64,000 nt of DNA from DATLZU01 sp035573855 (GTDB taxonomy: Bacteria > Nitrospirota > Nitrospiria > Nitrospirales > Nitrospiraceae). The translations under genes and the position numbers were made by a program. The notes beneath the pieces were generated by a model. That model saw only the letters and a list, made by a program, of their open reading frames with translations. It had not been told where the DNA came from and searched no databases. The DNA is taken from the NCBI GenBank assembly GCA_035573855.1, contig DATLZU010000006.1, forward strand, positions 59,078 through 123,077. Reading direction: 5' to 3'. Positions within the stretch are counted from its first letter, which is position 1; the number at the start of each line of letters is the position of its first letter. Shown here piece by piece: positions 51,553-60,760 of this stretch.

Positions 51553-52773
51553 ATGACTTCTGAACCCATCGGCGAGTTTGTGCCGCCGCCGCGGTTGCTT
51601 CTGGGACCTGGCCCGAGTATGGTCCATCCGCGCGTGCTGCGCGCCATGTCGGCGCCGCTGCTGGGCCATTTGGATCCGGCGTTCCTGGCGCTCATGAACG
51701 ATGTCCAGCGTCTCCTCCGGCACGTGTTCCGCACCGCGAATCCCTTCACGATCGCCGTTTCCGGCACGGGTTCGGCCGGCATGGAGGCCGCGTTCGTCAA
51801 CCTGGTCGAGCCGGGAGAGACGGTCGTCGTCGGAGTCAACGGCGTCTTCGGCGCGCGCATGGCGACGATGGTGGAACGAGCCGGCGGCAAGGCGCTTCGG
51901 ATCGAGACGCCGTGGGGACGCATCATCGAGCCCGAGGATGTCCGCGCCGCACTCGCCCGATCGGAACCGGTGAAAGCCGTCGCGCTCGTCCACGCCGAAA
52001 CGTCCACCGGCGTTTGGCAACCGCTCGAAGAGATCGGGCGGCTCTGCCGCGAGTACGATGCGTTGTTCATCGTCGATGCCGTGACGTCACTGGGCGGCGT
52101 TCCCCTTGAGGTCGACGCCTGGAACATCGACCTGTGTTACAGCGGCACGCAGAAGTGTCTGAGTTGTCCGCCCGGCTTAGCCCCGCTGACGGCGAGTGAA
52201 CGGGCGCTCAACGCGATCCGCCGGCGGCGGACGCCGTGCCGGAGTTGGTACCTGGACTTGGCATTGGTGGCGGAGTACTGGGCCGAAAACACAAGAGCGT
52301 ATCACCACACGGCGCCAATCTCGATGCTCTACGCCTTGCGGGAAGCGTTACGCCTGGTTGAAGAAGAAGGGCTGTCGGCGCGATTCGAACGGCACCGGGT
52401 GAACAGCGCGGCGCTTTTGGCCGGCCTCGCCGAACTCTCGCTGACCCCGCTGGCGGCGGAAGGCCGGCGCCTGCCCACCTTGAACTGCGTCACGCTCCCG
52501 CCGCACCTCGACGATGCCGCGGCGCGGGCGGCGCTCCTGCGCGAATACGGCATCGAGATTGGCGGCGGCCTCGGCCCGCTCAAGGGCGCGGTCTGGCGCA
52601 TCGGCCTGATGGGTGAATCGTCCACGCGCTGTCATGTAGAGACGCTGCTCAACGCGTTGGAGGAGATCGTCGCGCGCTCCGGCCGGCTTTCGCAACCGGG
52701 AGTGGCGGTGCAGGCGGCCTCTCGCGTGTACAGCGCATCTTCTCCCTCATCACCAAGGAGGATCGAAGCATGA
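51553..52773 (+). CDS. class V aminotransferase (alanine-glyoxylate type)
   Basis: A 406-residue PLP enzyme of the AGXT/serine-glyoxylate group. Features: RLLLGPGPSMVHPRVLRAM, VSGTGSAGMEAAFVNLVEPG, FIVDAVTSLGGVPLEVDAW with the PLP aspartate, and the PLP lysine in CYSGTQKCLSCPPGLAPLT. The likely reaction is transfer of an amino group to glyoxylate or pyruvate. Its stop overlaps the ATG of the heme protein gene (ATGA), so the two are coupled, and that gene overlaps the amidohydrolase in turn. Confidence 0.9.
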   Translation: MTSEPIGEFVPPPRLLLGPGPSMVHPRVLRAMSAPLLGHLDPAFLALMNDVQRLLRHVFRTANPFTIAVSGTGSAGMEAAFVNLVEPGETVVVGVNGVFGARMATMVERAGGKALRIETPWGRIIEPEDVRAALARSEPVKAVALVHAETSTGVWQPLEEIGRLCREYDALFIVDAVTSLGGVPLEVDAWNIDLCYSGTQKCLSCPPGLAPLTASERALNAIRRRRTPCRSWYLDLALVAEYWAENTRAYHHTAPISMLYALREALRLVEEEGLSARFERHRVNSAALLAGLAELSLTPLAAEGRRLPTLNCVTLPPHLDDAAARAALLREYGIEIGGGLGPLKGAVWRIGLMGESSTRCHVETLLNALEEIVARSGRLSQPGVAVQAASRVYSASSPSSPRRIEA

Positions 52774-53366
52774 GTCGGCCCGCTGCATGGATTCTCGCCG
52801 GCGCCGCGTTCGCGTTCGTCGCCGTCGTGACCTATTGGACGATCGCCCTGGTCGTCGCGGAAGCCAGAAAACCCGACATGGTCCCGCCGGAGAAGGTCAT
52901 CGAGTACCTTCACGCCGTTATCGAAGCCAACCGGACGAATTACACGAAGAACGTCGTGGAGAAGCTGCAGGAGCAGGGCGTTGTGGAAGCGGTGGAACAT
53001 TGGAAGGATGAGAAGGGTCTTCCCTTGCCCGCCCAATTCTTGATGGAGTCTGGTCGCTTGGTGTCCGAAAAAGGGCACAAGCTCAGTTATCGGCTGGCCA
53101 GCTTGACCCCTATTTACGTCTGGAACGGCCCCACCAGCGACTTCGAACGCCGGGGCCTGGAAGCCGTGATGAAAGAGCCGGACAAGCCGTTCATGGGATT
53201 CGTCAGGATCAGCAACGCCCGCTACTTCCAAGGAGTGTACGCGGACCGGGCGGTCTCCCAAACCTGCGTCACCTGTCACAACACCCACCCCAACAGCCCA
53301 CGTCGCGACTACAAGCTGAACGACGTCATGGGCGGGATCGTGATCACGATCCCGATCGGTGAGTGA
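52770..53366 (+). CDS. Tll0287-like (DUF3365) c-type heme protein
   Basis: A 198-residue protein with an N-terminal membrane anchor (AWILAGAAFAFVAVVTYWTIA) and a Tll0287-like sensor domain in the periplasm. One heme site CVTCH (residues 166-170) is followed by NTHPNSPRRDYKLNDVMGG, typical of the family. It lacks any output domain, so it may be a small heme sensor or electron carrier. It overlaps the aminotransferase gene by ATGA and the amidohydrolase by GTGA. Confidence 0.88.
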   Translation: MSRPAAWILAGAAFAFVAVVTYWTIALVVAEARKPDMVPPEKVIEYLHAVIEANRTNYTKNVVEKLQEQGVVEAVEHWKDEKGLPLPAQFLMESGRLVSEKGHKLSYRLASLTPIYVWNGPTSDFERRGLEAVMKEPDKPFMGFVRISNARYFQGVYADRAVSQTCVTCHNTHPNSPRRDYKLNDVMGGIVITIPIGE

Positions 53367-54577
53367 GCGCCGTGGTGCTGGTCCTGCGAAATGTGCGGCT
53401 GATCGACGGGCTCGGCCGGTCCCGCGAGCGAGCGACCCTCGTCGTGCGCGGCGACCGCATCGCAGCGGTCGGCGACAACCGAGACATCAGCACCCCCCGC
53501 GGGGCGCGGGTGATCGACGGGCGGGGGTGGACCGTCATGCCCGGCTTAATCGACTGTCACGTGCACCTGTGCCTCGGCGGCGAACCGGATGTCGTGGCGA
53601 CGATCGCCCGGGACGCGTCGGCTTTGACCGTGCTCAAGGCCGCGCAGTTTGCCCGCCGGACGTTGGAGGCCGGCTTCACGACCGTCCGCGATCTCGGGTT
53701 TCGCGATCACTCCGTGTTCTCATTGAAACGCGCCATCGAGTCGGGCTTGACGCCGGGACCTCGTATCCTGGCCGCCGGACTCGCCATCTGTATGACCGGC
53801 GGCCATGCGCGGTTCATCGGCCGCGAAGCCGATGGACCGATCGCCGTCATGGCGGCGGTGCGCGAGCAATTGGCTGCCGGGGCCGACGTCATCAAGGTCA
53901 TCGCGTCAGGCGGGGTGCTCACGCCGGGCACGTCGCCCGAGTCAGCGCAGTTCACTCCGGAAGAGCTGAGCGCGGCCGTTGCAGAAGCCGCAAGAGCCGG
54001 GCGGCGCGTCGCGGCGCACGCGCACGGGGCGAGCGGGATCAAGAACGCCGTTCGGGCCGGCGTTCATTCGATCGAGCACGCGACGCTGATGGACGAGGAA
54101 GCCGCCTCGCTGATGAAAGAACGCGACGTGTTCATGGTGCCCACACTGTCGGCGCTGGCCACGACCGCGGAGCACGGCTCGGCCTGCGGCGTGCCGGAAC
54201 ACGCGGTTACCAAAGCAAAGACGATGCGCGCGCGCCATGAGGCCGCGTTCAAGCGGGCCCATCGCGGCGGGATTCCCATCGCCCTGGGCACCGATGCCGG
54301 AACACCGTTCAATGACCACGGCGACAATGCGCAGGAACTGGAACGAATGGTTGCGCTCGGCATGAGTCCAATGGAAGCGCTGCAGGCTGCAACCGCCTGG
54401 GCGGCTCGACTTCTGGGAATCGACGACGCGGTCGGAACGATCGAGGCCGGCAAGTTGGCCGACCTGGTCGTCGTCGCTGGCGATCCTTTGAAACGCATCG
54501 CCCTACTCCGCGACAAGGAGAAGATCGCGGGGGTTATGCAAGCGGGGCAGTTTGTTTCGGGGCCGCTCTCCAAGTAA
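53363..54577 (+). CDS. metal-dependent amidohydrolase (imidazolonepropionase-like)
   Basis: A 404-residue cytosolic amidohydrolase with a TIM barrel. Metal ligands are visible: HVH in GLIDCHVHLCLGG, a lysine in DVIKVIASGG, His in AAHAHG and in HSIEHATLMD, and Asp in LGTDAGTPF. It resembles Xaa-Pro dipeptidase-like or imidazolonepropionase-like members. The GTG start overlaps the stop of the heme protein gene. Substrate unknown. Confidence 0.88.
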   Translation: MSAVVLVLRNVRLIDGLGRSRERATLVVRGDRIAAVGDNRDISTPRGARVIDGRGWTVMPGLIDCHVHLCLGGEPDVVATIARDASALTVLKAAQFARRTLEAGFTTVRDLGFRDHSVFSLKRAIESGLTPGPRILAAGLAICMTGGHARFIGREADGPIAVMAAVREQLAAGADVIKVIASGGVLTPGTSPESAQFTPEELSAAVAEAARAGRRVAAHAHGASGIKNAVRAGVHSIEHATLMDEEAASLMKERDVFMVPTLSALATTAEHGSACGVPEHAVTKAKTMRARHEAAFKRAHRGGIPIALGTDAGTPFNDHGDNAQELERMVALGMSPMEALQAATAWAARLLGIDDAVGTIEAGKLADLVVVAGDPLKRIALLRDKEKIAGVMQAGQFVSGPLSK

Positions 54578-54659
54578 ACGACAACTGCGAAAATGAGAGA
54601 TGACGAATGAGGAACGGCACGCGCACAATCCTGGACATTCCTCAACCCACATTGCAGCG

Positions 54660-55298
54660 TCATCGCCGCTGGTAGAACAATTCCAGCGCGGCGGTGAAGC
54701 CGCTCACCCTACCTCGGCGGATCATGTCTTCAAAGCGTCCCTGCAGCTCCCTGACCTGTCCTTCGTCGCCTTTCTGGATCACGCCCTGCGTCGCCATCAT
54801 CTGCACCGCGACATCCACCAATCGCTTCTTGCGGGTCTCCATTTCCGGACTCAGAAACTCCTCCATGATTTCCGCCGCCCGATCTGCCACGAGATCCTCG
54901 CGGAACGTGTCGTACCCCTGTGCCGCCACCGTGCGTTCGCGGATGAGCGCCAGTTCGGTCTTGATCCGTCGGATATCCTTGATGAGGACGGCGAACAGTT
55001 CCTTGCGCCCCTCCTCGAACAGTTTGTTTTCCATCTCTTCGCGGAGGACCGACGGATCGACGGCCTCCTCACGCGGCTCCGCACCCCAACGGAGCCGATC
55101 GTAGGTCCGGCGGCTCTCCGGATCGCCGATGACTTCATAGGCCTCGTTGATCTCTCGGATCTTCGCTTCGGCGTCGGCCTTTCCGGGATTCCGGTCCGGA
55201 TGATGCTGGAAGACGAGTCGGCGGTACGCTTTTTTGATGTCCTCGTCGGAGGCCTCGCGCGGGACGCCTAGGACTCTGTAGTAATCGATGCGCGGCAT
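54660..55298 (-). CDS. J-domain (DnaJ-like) co-chaperone
   Basis: A 212-residue protein starting MPRIDYYRVLGVPREASDED with an N-terminal J-domain (residues 1-70, HPD in FQHHPDRNPGK), which would stimulate a DnaK ATPase. The rest is a charged helical region with no Gly/Phe or zinc-finger part, so it is not a canonical DnaJ. Cryptic upstream codons in the same frame run into word-like intergenic repeats and are excluded. TATAGT (55316-55311, leftward) is a possible -10. Confidence 0.9.
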   Translation of the reverse strand: MPRIDYYRVLGVPREASDEDIKKAYRRLVFQHHPDRNPGKADAEAKIREINEAYEVIGDPESRRTYDRLRWGAEPREEAVDPSVLREEMENKLFEEGRKELFAVLIKDIRRIKTELALIRERTVAAQGYDTFREDLVADRAAEIMEEFLSPEMETRKKRLVDVAVQMMATQGVIQKGDEGQVRELQGRFEDMIRRGRVSGFTAALELFYQRR

Positions 55299-55383
55299 GA
55301 CAGCGCGGAGACTATAACACCCGCTCGCAGCGGCAATCGAGCCCCTTGGCGCCGATTCTCGCCTTGACTCCCGGCGTCGACTC

Positions 55384-55470
55384 GGCTTATAGCCGGTAGC
55401 CGGCAGTCGAAAGCCATGCGGACAAGAACGTAGGAGCGCGCGGATTTGCGGCTGTCCACTGTTCGCTATT
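55384..55470. repeat. word-like repeats in a divergent gap
   Basis: GGCTTATAGCCGG (55384-55396), GTAGCCGGCAGTCG and, 60 bp on, CACTGTTCGCTATTCGCC. These match, inverted or direct, words at 18123-18135 and 5337-5347. Confidence 0.45.
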
Positions 55471-55502
55471 CGCCGCTCGCCGGCATGCGCAAGGAAGATG
55501 GA

Positions 55503-56786
55503 ATGACCGCGACAGCGTGGCGAGAAGGAGTGAGCCGCTACCAATGGCTTGTGCTGTTCGTGGCCTGGCTCGGATGGGTGTTCGACTCGATGGACGCCAC
55601 GATCTACGCCATCGTCCTCCATCCGGCGCTCGAAGAATTGCTCCGATCGCCGGCTGGCACGGTCGATGCGGAACAGATTGGCTGGTACGGCGGCATCATC
55701 TTTTCAATTTTCCTGATCGGCTGGGCGATCGGCGGCGTGTTGTTCGGGATCGTCGCCGACTTCGTCGGCCGGACGAAAACGCTCATCGCGACGATCCTCA
55801 TCTATGCGCTCTTCACCGGCGCGGCGGCGCTGTCGCAGGAGTGGTGGCACCTGGCGCTCTACCGGTTCCTGACCGCACTCGGCATTGGCGGCGAGTGGGC
55901 GGCGGGCGCGGCGATCGTCGCGGAATCATGGCCGGAGGACAAACGCGCCAAGGCGGCCGGCATCCTTCAATCCGCCTGGGCGGTGGGCTTCTTCCTGGCT
56001 GCCGCGTTCAATCTGTGGCTGGGTGAGTACGGTTGGCGGGCGCTCTTCGTGGTCGGCGTTCTCCCGGCATTCGTCAGCATCGCGATCTTTCTTTGGGTCA
56101 AGGAGCCGGACCGGTGGGTACAAGCACGCACGCTGGAGCGACGCTCGGGGACGGTCTCGACGATCAAGTTGCCGGAACTCTTTCATCCCCACCTGCGGAG
56201 ATCCACGCTGGTCGGATCCGTCCTGGCGTTTGTCGCGGTGTTCGGCCTCTGGGGCGCCACCAATTGGACTCCCACCCTGATCCGAACCTTGCCCGATATG
56301 CAGGGGCTGGATCACGCGGCGCTCGCCAAATACGTCAGTTACGCCATCATGGCGCTGAATGTCGGAGCCTTGGGAGGATATCTGAGCTTCGGCCCGCTGG
56401 CCGAGCGGTTCGGACGCCGCCCGGTCTTTGCGCTGATGTGCGCCGGCAGCCTGTTGATGTTACCGGTGGCGTTCCTCACGCCACACGCGTACCCCCACGT
56501 CTTGGCCCTACTGCCAGTCCTCGGATTCTTCAACAATGGCATCTTCACCGGCTTTCCTATTTATCTTCCCGAACTCTACCCGACCCGCCTGCGGGCGACG
56601 GGCGCGGGGTTTTGTTTCAACGCCGGTCGCGTGTTGGCTTCGGTCGCGCCGTTCCTCACCGGTTTTCTGGTGACCGCCATGGGGACCTTCGGCAAAGCCG
56701 CGAGCACCGTGGCGCTGATCTATCTGGTGGGTCTGCTGGTGCTGCCATTGGCGCCGGAAACCAGGGGGAAACCATTGCCGGAGTGA
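55503..56786 (+). CDS. MFS transporter
   Basis: A 427-residue major facilitator protein of about twelve helices, of the sugar/aromatic-acid symporter type. Signature loops: GVLFGIVADFVGRTKTL and GYLSFGPLAERFGRR, and the conserved GGEWAAGAAIVAESWPEDKR. AAGGA precedes the ATG at 55503 by 8 nt. Its stop overlaps a GTG just before pxpB. Cotranscription with pxpBAC suggests it carries 5-oxoproline or a related acid (inference). Confidence 0.85.
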   Translation: MTATAWREGVSRYQWLVLFVAWLGWVFDSMDATIYAIVLHPALEELLRSPAGTVDAEQIGWYGGIIFSIFLIGWAIGGVLFGIVADFVGRTKTLIATILIYALFTGAAALSQEWWHLALYRFLTALGIGGEWAAGAAIVAESWPEDKRAKAAGILQSAWAVGFFLAAAFNLWLGEYGWRALFVVGVLPAFVSIAIFLWVKEPDRWVQARTLERRSGTVSTIKLPELFHPHLRRSTLVGSVLAFVAVFGLWGATNWTPTLIRTLPDMQGLDHAALAKYVSYAIMALNVGALGGYLSFGPLAERFGRRPVFALMCAGSLLMLPVAFLTPHAYPHVLALLPVLGFFNNGIFTGFPIYLPELYPTRLRATGAGFCFNAGRVLASVAPFLTGFLVTAMGTFGKAASTVALIYLVGLLVLPLAPETRGKPLPE

Positions 56787-56791
56787 GCGCG

Positions 56792-57487
56792 ATGCCGCAC
56801 GATCCGCGCATTCTGCCGCTGGGAGACGTTGGACTTCTCGTCGAGTTCGGCGACTCCATTGACCCCACTGTCAACGACCGGGTGGTGAGTTTCGCCCGGG
56901 CCGTCGAGCGCGCGCGTCTTCCCGGCGTCGTCGAAGTCGTGCCGACTTACCGGTCGACTGCGGTCTATATTGATCCGGTGGAAACGGACCTCGCATCGCT
57001 CCGGAAGGCGCTGAGAGTTCTCACTAGCGACCTCCCGACAGAGCCGGCCGGCGGGCGGCGCACCGTCACGATCCCGGTCTTCTACGGCGGCGAGGCGGGA
57101 CCAGACCTGCCCGCGTTGGCGGAGCGAGCCGGCCTTTCGGTCGAACAAGTGATCGCCCTGCATGCTTCCATCGAGTACCGCGTGTACATGTTGGGGTTCA
57201 GTCCCGGCTTTCCTTACCTCGGTCCGGTCCCTGAGGCGATCGCTGCGCCGCGTCTGCCCGAACCTCGTATCCGCGTCCCGGCCGGATCGGTCGGCATCGC
57301 AGGCCGGCAGACTGGCATCTATCCGCAGGACAGCCCGGGCGGCTGGCGGGTGATCGGGCGGACGCCGCTGACACTGTACAACCCGGCGCGGACCAATCCC
57401 TTCCTGTTGGAACCGGGCGATCGGGTCCGGTTCGTCCCCATCGATCAACGAGAGTTCGAGCGGCTGAAGGAGGAATTGAACCGTTGA
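56792..57487 (+). CDS. pxpB: 5-oxoprolinase subunit PxpB
   Basis: Kinase-like inhibitor-domain subunit of the ATP-dependent 5-oxoprolinase PxpABC. 231 residues; start at ATG 56792, 8 nt after GGAG, with GTG 56783 in frame. Typical features: PLGDVGLLVEFG, IPVFYGGEAGPDLPALAERA, MLGFSPGFPYLGPVPEAI and PAGSVGIAGRQTGIYPQDSP. The stop overlaps the TTG start of pxpA. Confidence 0.93.
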   Translation: MPHDPRILPLGDVGLLVEFGDSIDPTVNDRVVSFARAVERARLPGVVEVVPTYRSTAVYIDPVETDLASLRKALRVLTSDLPTEPAGGRRTVTIPVFYGGEAGPDLPALAERAGLSVEQVIALHASIEYRVYMLGFSPGFPYLGPVPEAIAAPRLPEPRIRVPAGSVGIAGRQTGIYPQDSPGGWRVIGRTPLTLYNPARTNPFLLEPGDRVRFVPIDQREFERLKEELNR

Positions 57488-58257
57488 CAAGAACGATCGA
57501 TCTGAACTGCGATCTGGGTGAAGCGGCCGAGCCGGCTCGATGGGACGTTGAGGCCCGTGTGTTGGCGCACGTCACCTCGGTGAATATCGCCTGCGGCGTT
57601 CACGCCGGCGATCCGGACCTCATGCGGCGAACCGTGCACCTGGCGCTGGCCCATGAGGTCGCGATCGGCGCCCATCCCGGCCTGCGCGATCGGGACGGAC
57701 AGGGGCGCCGCGAGCGCACCCTCACCGAGGCCGACGTGGAAAATTTGATCGCCTACCAGATCGGCGCGCTGGCGGGCATCTGCGCGTTGGCAGGCGCGCG
57801 TCTGGTGCATGTGAAGCCGCATGGCGCGCTCTATACGATGGCGGCCCGCGATCGCCGGTTGGCCGATGCCGTCGCTCGGGCGGTCGCGGCGGCCGACCGG
57901 CGCCTAATCCTGGTGGGACTCGCCGGCTCGCAGTTGATCGCCGCCGGCCAAGCGGCCGGCCTCGCCACAGCGGAAGAGGCCTTCATCGATCGCGCCTACT
58001 GGGCGGACGGCTCGCTCGTGCCGCGGGATCGACCCGGAGCGCTCATCCACGACGAAGCGACGGTCGTCGCCCGCGCGGTGAGCCTCGCGCGGGACGGCAC
58101 CGTGCCGAGTCTGGACGGTCCTCCAGTTCGCCTGCGCGCCGACACCCTTTGCCTGCATGGAGATACGCCCGGCGCGGACCGGCTGGCCCGCGCGGTCCGA
58201 AACGCGCTCACCGACGCCGGCATCTGCATAGCCCGCCTGACCGATGTCCATGCCTGA
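57484..58257 (+). CDS. pxpA: 5-oxoprolinase subunit PxpA (LamB/YcsF family)
   Basis: Hydrolytic subunit of 5-oxoprolinase, which opens 5-oxoproline to glutamate. 257 residues from a TTG start coupled to pxpB (TTGA). Features: IDLNCDLGEA, NIACGVHAGDPDLM, GAHPGLRDRDGQGRR, HVKPHGALYTMAARD and a C-terminal LCLHGDTPGA. The usual IN-side stretch is intact. Overlaps pxpC by 14 bp. Confidence 0.94.
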   Translation: MTRTIDLNCDLGEAAEPARWDVEARVLAHVTSVNIACGVHAGDPDLMRRTVHLALAHEVAIGAHPGLRDRDGQGRRERTLTEADVENLIAYQIGALAGICALAGARLVHVKPHGALYTMAARDRRLADAVARAVAAADRRLILVGLAGSQLIAAGQAAGLATAEEAFIDRAYWADGSLVPRDRPGALIHDEATVVARAVSLARDGTVPSLDGPPVRLRADTLCLHGDTPGADRLARAVRNALTDAGICIARLTDVHA

Positions 58258-59218
58258 ACGGGCCGCCTTGCGCGTCATTCGACCCGGTCTCCTGACGACG
58301 GTGCAGGACCTGGGTCGCTACGGTTTCAGACGCTACGGTATGCCCGTTGCCGGTGCGATGGATCACCTTGCACTCCGGGTCGCCAACCGGCTCGTCGGCA
58401 ATCCCGATCACGCCGCCGGCCTGGAAATTACGATCCTGGGCCCCGAGCTGCGTTTCGAAACCGACGCGCTGATCGCCGTCACCGGAGCGGACCTGTCGCC
58501 AGTAATGGACGGTGCGGTTTTGCCTCTTTGGACCGCCGTCGCCGTGCGGGCCGGGAATGTCCTGACCTTCGGCCAGCGCCGGACCGGCGCGAGGGCCTAT
58601 CTCGCCATAGCCGGCGGTCTCGACATCCCGTTGGTGCTCGGTAGCCGCTCCACCCATCTCCGCAGCCGGACCGGCGGAGTGGAAGGACGCGCACTGGCGA
58701 AGGGCGACGTGTTGACCTGGGGAGAGCCGTCGGCCGGTTGGCGCGATCTCGCCGGCCGCTCGATTCCCGACTCCATGCGTCCGCCCTACAGCACCGCTCC
58801 CACTGTCCGCGTCCTCTTCGGCCCTCAGCAGGACGCGTTCACCACCCGAGCCCTCGAAACGCTGAGCAGCCGGCGTTACACCGTCTCGCCCGAGTCGGAC
58901 CGCATGGGCTACCGACTGGCTGGCCCAGCGCTTCCCCACTCTGGTCTGCCAGAGATGGTGTCCGACGCGACGGCGCCCGGGGCGATCCAGGTGCTGCCGA
59001 ATCAGCAGCCCATCCTCCTGATGGTCGACTGCCAGACGACCGGCGGCTATCCGCAGATCGCTGTCGTCATCTCGGCCGACCTGCCCTTGGCCGCGCAGCT
59101 CATCCCCGGTGATACGATCGGGTTCTCTCCGGTAGAGGCCGCCGATGCGCAGGCGATCGCCCGTATCCGGCGTGCCGATCTGAATCGGCTACTCCCTCCG
59201 GTTGGGGACCGGACCTGA
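58244..59218 (+). CDS. pxpC: 5-oxoprolinase subunit PxpC
   Basis: Carboxyltransferase-like subunit of 5-oxoprolinase; 324 residues. Features: VIRPGLLTTVQDLGRYGFRR, PVAGAMDHLALRVANRLVGN, GRRTGARAYLAIAGGLDIP-like segment (here QRRTGARAYLAIAGGLDIP) and DCQTTGGYPQIAVVISADLP. The family overlaps with urea-amidolyase domains, but the pxpB-pxpA-pxpC order supports oxoprolinase. Confidence 0.93.
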   Translation: MSMPERAALRVIRPGLLTTVQDLGRYGFRRYGMPVAGAMDHLALRVANRLVGNPDHAAGLEITILGPELRFETDALIAVTGADLSPVMDGAVLPLWTAVAVRAGNVLTFGQRRTGARAYLAIAGGLDIPLVLGSRSTHLRSRTGGVEGRALAKGDVLTWGEPSAGWRDLAGRSIPDSMRPPYSTAPTVRVLFGPQQDAFTTRALETLSSRRYTVSPESDRMGYRLAGPALPHSGLPEMVSDATAPGAIQVLPNQQPILLMVDCQTTGGYPQIAVVISADLPLAAQLIPGDTIGFSPVEAADAQAIARIRRADLNRLLPPVGDRT

Positions 59219-59263
59219 GGCAAGGGACCTTGACTTCCTCGGCTCCTGCGCTATCTGGCCGAC

Positions 59264-59974
59264 ATGCAGGAGCGCCCGACAGAACGGCTGCTGACGCCCG
59301 ACGAACGAGCGGCGGCCGAGGCGGCGTTCAGCGGCCGACCATTCAACCCTCGCTGGTCCGCCTCAGCCCGCGCCGTCTATGAGGGCCTGCTCAAGGTGCT
59401 GCCGCGGCCAGCCGAGTTGGACGAAATCGAGCGGATCGAGCGCGCCGCTGCAGAGGGTCGGCGCCATGCGGTGCGTCCGAAGCCGCACGAATCTCCGTCT
59501 GCGCCTCTTTCCCAGCCGTCGCCAGGCGCAGCCACGCCGTATCATGAGCCGCCTCCCGCCACTCAGTTGACCAGAGAAGAAGCGTTGAAATCCGGCGCTT
59601 TGATCGATGTGACGCCGATTGCGCGGCGGCTCGGGTTCTCCTATCCTGTCGCGCTTACCCGGACGCTGTGGCAGGTGGCCATTACCGCCTCGCAACAGGT
59701 TCCCGAACCCCTGATCGAAGGTCGCGTCCGCGATGTCCTGATGGCCCTTCGTCTCCGCTTCGAGACGATCCAGGTGGTCTCGCCGTTGATCGGTTTTCCG
59801 GCGTTGCTGGCGATTCCACCGCAGGAGATTCCCCAACTCTATCCGTTGTACGCTCTGATTCAGCCGGACCACGAGAGCCAGGCGGCCATCACGCTGCTTC
59901 ACCCCGGCGAAGTGTCAGCGTCTTCGTCCCGGCCTAACGAGAAGGACAAGCCAGACCATAAAGAAAAAGAATGA
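59264..59974 (+). CDS. hypothetical protein, DUF6573-like
   Basis: A 236-residue soluble protein. Residues ~1-75 are helical and acidic, a Ser/Pro-rich linker follows (about 76-100), and residues ~105-215 contain ALIDVTPIARRLGFSYPVAL followed by TRTLWQVA, reminiscent of DUF6573 proteins of phages and plasmids (recalled, not checked). Short acid-lysine tail. The frame on the other strand is a shadow. No signal peptide. Function unknown. Confidence 0.7.
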   Translation: MQERPTERLLTPDERAAAEAAFSGRPFNPRWSASARAVYEGLLKVLPRPAELDEIERIERAAAEGRRHAVRPKPHESPSAPLSQPSPGAATPYHEPPPATQLTREEALKSGALIDVTPIARRLGFSYPVALTRTLWQVAITASQQVPEPLIEGRVRDVLMALRLRFETIQVVSPLIGFPALLAIPPQEIPQLYPLYALIQPDHESQAAITLLHPGEVSASSSRPNEKDKPDHKEKE

Positions 59975-60082
59975 ATGATTCACCGCCCGCACCGCCCGCA
60001 CCGACGCCTATCTTGAAGCCGGCCTCCGCAGGTGTGTAAGGTAATGACAAGAACAACCTCGACACCGGCGAGGAGGATGAAC

Positions 60083-60694
60083 ATGGCGGCTCGAATCCCG
60101 CGTTTCAACGTGACCCTCCCCCTTCTTCTGGCGCCGTTGCTGATCGGCCCGCTCGGCGGCTGCGCGACGATTCCGTTCGATCCCGCTCCCGTCGTGGCGA
60201 CTCCCCACCAACTCCCCTATTCGGTCAAACTCAAACTCGGACCCCTGGGCGCATTCATCGTCGAGCCAGGCGCGACAATGATCGCCGATCCCGGGTTGCA
60301 GAACCATGTCCTCAGTCCGGTCGATTCGTTGGTTTCGCCTCGGGAGCAGTGGGAAACGGCAATCCTCCAGTACGTGGCTGCCCGACAGACGTTCCGCCGG
60401 GTTGTCAAGGAGGGCACGGCGGACCTCGACCTGGAGCTATGGGGTACCATTTACATCGATCCCAGCCAAGCCTTCGACTTCAACTACATCTACGCCGCCC
60501 GAGTCGACGCCTTTTTCAAAGATCCGCGGAACGGCCGTCTCCTGAAGAGCTATAGCGGGTTCGGCAAAGCGGTCGGCGAAGTGGCGCGAGGCGGCAAAGA
60601 CGACGACAAACGGCCGGTAAACCGGGCCATGCACGCTGCGTTGAACGACCTGTTTGGCAAGATGGAACAGGATCGGCGGCTGGCCTCGTTGTAG
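60083..60694 (+). CDS. hypothetical lipoprotein
   Basis: A 203-residue lipoprotein; AGGAGG at 60071 favours ATG 60083. The signal LLLAPLLIGPLGGC ends in the lipobox cysteine. The mature part begins TIPFDPAPVV and contains FDFNYIYAARVDAFF and LLKSYSGFGKAVGEVARG, a beta-rich pattern like outer-membrane lipoproteins of the YajG/LptE style, but no family is certain. Confidence 0.75.
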   Translation: MAARIPRFNVTLPLLLAPLLIGPLGGCATIPFDPAPVVATPHQLPYSVKLKLGPLGAFIVEPGATMIADPGLQNHVLSPVDSLVSPREQWETAILQYVAARQTFRRVVKEGTADLDLELWGTIYIDPSQAFDFNYIYAARVDAFFKDPRNGRLLKSYSGFGKAVGEVARGGKDDDKRPVNRAMHAALNDLFGKMEQDRRLASL

Positions 60695-60745
60695 CCTATC
60701 GTCATTCGCGCTTCAAAAGAACACTCTCCACCGCAAACGTTTCGG

Positions 60746-60760
60746 TTCACGCTTCACGAG
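60746..60760. repeat. word repeat over the 3' end of the nucleotidyltransferase gene
   Basis: TTCACGCTTCACGAG covers the stop codon of the leftward gene and is identical to 48333-48347 in lhr. Confidence 0.45.
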
